Assembly (NCBI GenBank): GCA_017881765.1 | Contig: JADGQN010000245.1 | Coordinates: 1-7,238 of the forward strand | Length of the DNA: 7,238 nt | Origin: Syntrophobacterales bacterium | GTDB taxonomy: Bacteria > Desulfobacterota > Syntrophorhabdia > Syntrophorhabdales > WCHB1-27 | Direction of reading: 5' to 3' | In this document: piece after piece, positions 5,571 through 7,238 of the stretch | How the letters are laid out: each line of letters opens with the position of its first letter | How positions within the stretch are numbered: position 1 is the stretch's first letter | Notes under the pieces: model-generated | What the model was told of the DNA's origin: nothing | Database searches by the model: none | Seen by the model: the letters and a program-made list of their open reading frames with translations, nothing else | Made by a program: the position numbers and the translations under genes

Positions 5571-6955
5571 GCTATTGAGGCGATAGCCCGCTCGATCCTT
5601 CTTTCTACCACATCTTTTCCGAGTATATCGATCACCTCAAAAATCCCGGGACTGGCGACCTTCCCCGAAAGAGCAACCCGTATGGGTTGAATGACGTCGA
5701 CAAGCTTCTTTCCATAGTCTTTTGTGATGGTCTCTACCAGGAGCCTCTGGCTTGCCTCATCCAGCGAAGGAAGCTCCCGAAAATCGTTCAGGAATCGCTC
5801 GAGGATCGGCCTTGCTGCCGGAGTCAGAAATTTCGCTTTTGCCGCAGACTCATATTCTATCTCTTCTCCAAAAAAGAATCGAGCCATCTGAGCCATCTCT
5901 TTGAGGGTCTTTGCCCTCCCCTGGAGGTTACGAATGATCTGGATGAGCTTCACAGGGTCAGCAGTGTGACCCAGTGCCGCGATGAAAGGCGTGAGCCTCT
6001 CGGCAATCAGCTCCACGGGCAAGCTCTTTATGTAGTGGTCGTTCAGCCAGAGCAGCTTGTCCATGTCAAAGATGGCGGGCGATTTACCCACATTCGGCAG
6101 ATCAAACTTTTCAATCAGCTCCTCTTTGGAGAAAATCTCATCGTCGCCGTGGGCCCATCCCAGCCGGGCAAGATAATTCATGAGCGCCTCCGGCAAAAAG
6201 CCGTCGTCGCTGTATTCCAGCAGGGAGGTCGCCCCGTGTCTCTTGCTAAGGCGCGCCCGGTCCTTTCCGTGGATCAGAGGAACGTGACCGAACCGGGGCA
6301 CGGTAAACTTGAGCGCTTCATACATCACGATCTGTCTCGGTGTATTATTGATATGATCGTCGCCCCTGATGATGTGCGTGATACCCATCAACGCATCATC
6401 AACAACCACGGTGAAATTGTACGTCGGCGTACGGTCAGTCCTCAATATTATGAGATCATCCAGTTCGTCGCACTGAAAGCTGATTTCTCCGCGTACAAGA
6501 TCATGGAAGGCCACGGTGCCGGACAAGGGCGTCTTGAACCGGATCACGTACGGTTTATCGGGTTGTTCTCCGGTCTTGTCCCGGCAGGTCCTGTCATAGG
6601 AAGGTTTTTGCCCTTCCTTCAGGGCCCGCTTCTTCTTTTCCTCCAGCTCCTCCACACTGCAGTAACACTTATAGGCATGCCCCTCCCGCAGAAGCCGAAG
6701 GGCATGTTCTGTATAAAGCTCCGTCCTGGTGCTCTGAAAGAAGGGCCCCTCGTCGTGCGCGATACCGAGCCAGGCAAGGCCGTCCAGTATGCCTCGGGTG
6801 TACTCGTCCCTCGACCTTTCCCGGTCCGTGTCTTCGATTCTCAAGACGAAGCTGCCCTTGTGGTGCTTCGCAAAAAGCCAGTTGAAGAGCGCGGTCCGTG
6901 CGCCGCCGATATGCAACTGGCCTGTGGGGCTTGGTGCAAACCTTGTTCGTATCAT
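5567..6955 (-). CDS. gltX: Glutamyl-tRNA synthetase
   Basis: A class I aminoacyl-tRNA synthetase that charges tRNA-Glu (and tRNA-Gln in organisms using the amidotransferase route) with glutamate in the cytoplasm. The 462 residues start with the typical MIRTRFAPSPTG. Visible motifs: HIGH box HIGG (15-18), RIEDTDRERS (39-48), a probable zinc site C97-x-C99 with C124, the tRNA and ATP region RGDDHINNTPRQ (197-208), and the KMSKS-type loop RLSKR (235-239). The rest forms the helical anticodon-binding region. The start at 6955 is preferred because a longer frame beginning at TTG 7015 would start inside the predicted -35 box and adds 20 unconserved residues. GGAGAGG lies 12 bases upstream, a little far. 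It is the first gene of the gltX-smc operon. I cannot tell discriminating from non-discriminating specificity by eye. Confidence 0.97.
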   Translation of the reverse strand: MIRTRFAPSPTGQLHIGGARTALFNWLFAKHHKGSFVLRIEDTDRERSRDEYTRGILDGLAWLGIAHDEGPFFQSTRTELYTEHALRLLREGHAYKCYCSVEELEEKKKRALKEGQKPSYDRTCRDKTGEQPDKPYVIRFKTPLSGTVAFHDLVRGEISFQCDELDDLIILRTDRTPTYNFTVVVDDALMGITHIIRGDDHINNTPRQIVMYEALKFTVPRFGHVPLIHGKDRARLSKRHGATSLLEYSDDGFLPEALMNYLARLGWAHGDDEIFSKEELIEKFDLPNVGKSPAIFDMDKLLWLNDHYIKSLPVELIAERLTPFIAALGHTADPVKLIQIIRNLQGRAKTLKEMAQMARFFFGEEIEYESAAKAKFLTPAARPILERFLNDFRELPSLDEASQRLLVETITKDYGKKLVDVIQPIRVALSGKVASPGIFEVIDILGKDVVERRIERAIASIA

Positions 6956-6967
6956 TTTTGCGTATTG

Positions 6968-6974
6968 CCTCTCC
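6968..6974 (-). promoter_or_regulatory. Ribosome binding site of gltX
   Basis: GGAGAGG on the minus strand, 12 bases before the ATG at 6953-6955. The spacing is longer than optimal, but it is the only good site before the conserved start of the protein. Confidence 0.6.
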
Positions 6975-6986
6975 GAGTGACCCTGA

Positions 6987-7015
6987 AGTATAAAGAAAAA
7001 TTCCGGCTTCATCAA
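6987..7015 (-). promoter_or_regulatory. Sigma70-type promoter of gltX-smc
   Basis: TTGATG (7010-7015), a 17-base spacer and TATACT (6987-6992) on the minus strand: a near-consensus housekeeping promoter with ideal spacing. The predicted start near 6980 gives a leader of about 25 bases. The -35 box touches the edge of the hairpin array, so the array would sit directly upstream of RNA polymerase. Confidence 0.68.
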
Positions 7016-7032
7016 CCCTAATTTACGCTTCG

Positions 7033-7238
7033 CTTGAGACCGGGCCTCTGGCCCTTAAGGACCGCCTCGCCTGTGGCGGGGCTCAAGGACCGGGAGCTTA
7101 GCTCCCTTGAGGAGCGCTCACGCTTTAGGCTGGAGGTAACTGCCTCAAGGCCGAAGGCCGGTCCTCAAGCGCAGCGGTCCTCGAATCAAGCCGTAGGCTT
7201 GATGGTCCTCAAGCCGCCGAATGCGGCGATCCTCACTC
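7033..7238. repeat. Array of short hairpins joined by TTGAGGACC linkers, in two opposed half-arrays
   Basis: At least eight short palindromes are separated by a 9-base linker. Plus-strand half: linkers at 7033-7041, 7055-7063, 7083-7091 and 7107-7115 (CTTGAGACC, TTAAGGACC, TCAAGGACC, TTGAGGAGC), with hairpins GGGCC-TCT-GGCCC (7042-7054), GCCTCGCC-TGT-GGCGGGGC (7064-7082), GGGAGC-TTA-GCTCCC (7092-7106) and AGCG-CTCA-CGCT (7113-7124). After a centre at 7125-7142 the linker appears as its reverse complement, GGTCCTCAA or close (7143-7148 partial, 7160-7168, 7176-7184, 7204-7212, and a decayed copy near 7229-7235), with hairpins GGCC-GAA-GGCC (7149-7159), a short core GCGCAGC (7169-7175), ATCAAGCC-GTA-GGCTTGAT (7185-7203) and GCCGC-CGAAT-GCGGC (7213-7227). 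Stems differ completely in sequence yet stay paired, mostly with three-base loops. The array appears to run past the window end. It contains no gene. Confidence 0.8.

Noticed and set aside
6956..7015. N-terminal extension of GltX from a TTG codon
   Set aside because: The TTG is the first part of the predicted -35 box, so it would not be in the transcript, and the family starts at MIRTRFAPSPTG.
5687..7021. Long plus-strand open frame of 444 codons opposite gltX
   Set aside because: It is antisense to a clear glutamyl-tRNA synthetase and has no recognisable motif or ribosome site; it results from few stop codons in the GC-rich complement.
7033..7235. CRISPR array
   Set aside because: The repeated linker is only nine bases and degenerate, the intervening segments are palindromes rather than unique spacers, the orientation reverses midway, and no cas gene is present.
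7033..7235. Integron attC sites
   Set aside because: No attC core sites (GTTRRRY type) or integrase, and the palindromes are far shorter than attC sites.

Overview
The window carries three recognisable genes and one short previously easy-to-miss gene, all on the minus strand, in two transcription units. The sequence is moderately GC-rich. The gltX-smc pair, the Smc sequence type, and a solute:sodium symporter preceded by a tiny membrane protein suggest a Desulfobacterota (former Deltaproteobacteria) or related anaerobe. This placement is inference from gene style, not a search result.

Read in the direction of transcription, right to left: 7016-7238 is a gene-free block made of short perfect hairpins separated by copies of a 9-base linker, TTGAGGACC. 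The linkers run in one orientation on the left half and in the opposite orientation on the right half. A sigma70-type promoter (TTGATG, 17 bases, TATACT) at 6987-7015 then drives gltX (glutamyl-tRNA synthetase, 5567-6955). The gltX stop overlaps the start of smc (chromosome condensation ATPase, 2235-5570) by four bases. The Smc has unusual residues at the ABC Q-loop and signature motif and a short hinge.

Between smc and the second unit (1945-2234) is a clear sigma70-type promoter (TTGACA, 16 bases, TATTAT) followed by a leader of about 200 bases. The leader holds a perfect small hairpin, three heptad repeats of TTCGC, and a 13-base extended Shine-Dalgarno sequence with no usable start codon after it. 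The second unit is a 43-residue single-pass membrane protein (1813-1944), overlapping by four bases the start of a 522-residue sodium:solute symporter (248-1816). It ends at a strong intrinsic terminator with a C(UUCG)G loop (219-243).

The left end (1-218) has no convincing gene. It holds palindromes and a stretch that looks like a dispersed intergenic repeat. The two gene units are functionally unrelated: one joins translation and chromosome organisation, the other is uptake of an unidentified organic solute. The parts most worth a second look are the hairpin array, the tiny symporter partner, the orphan Shine-Dalgarno in its leader, and the atypical Smc motifs.
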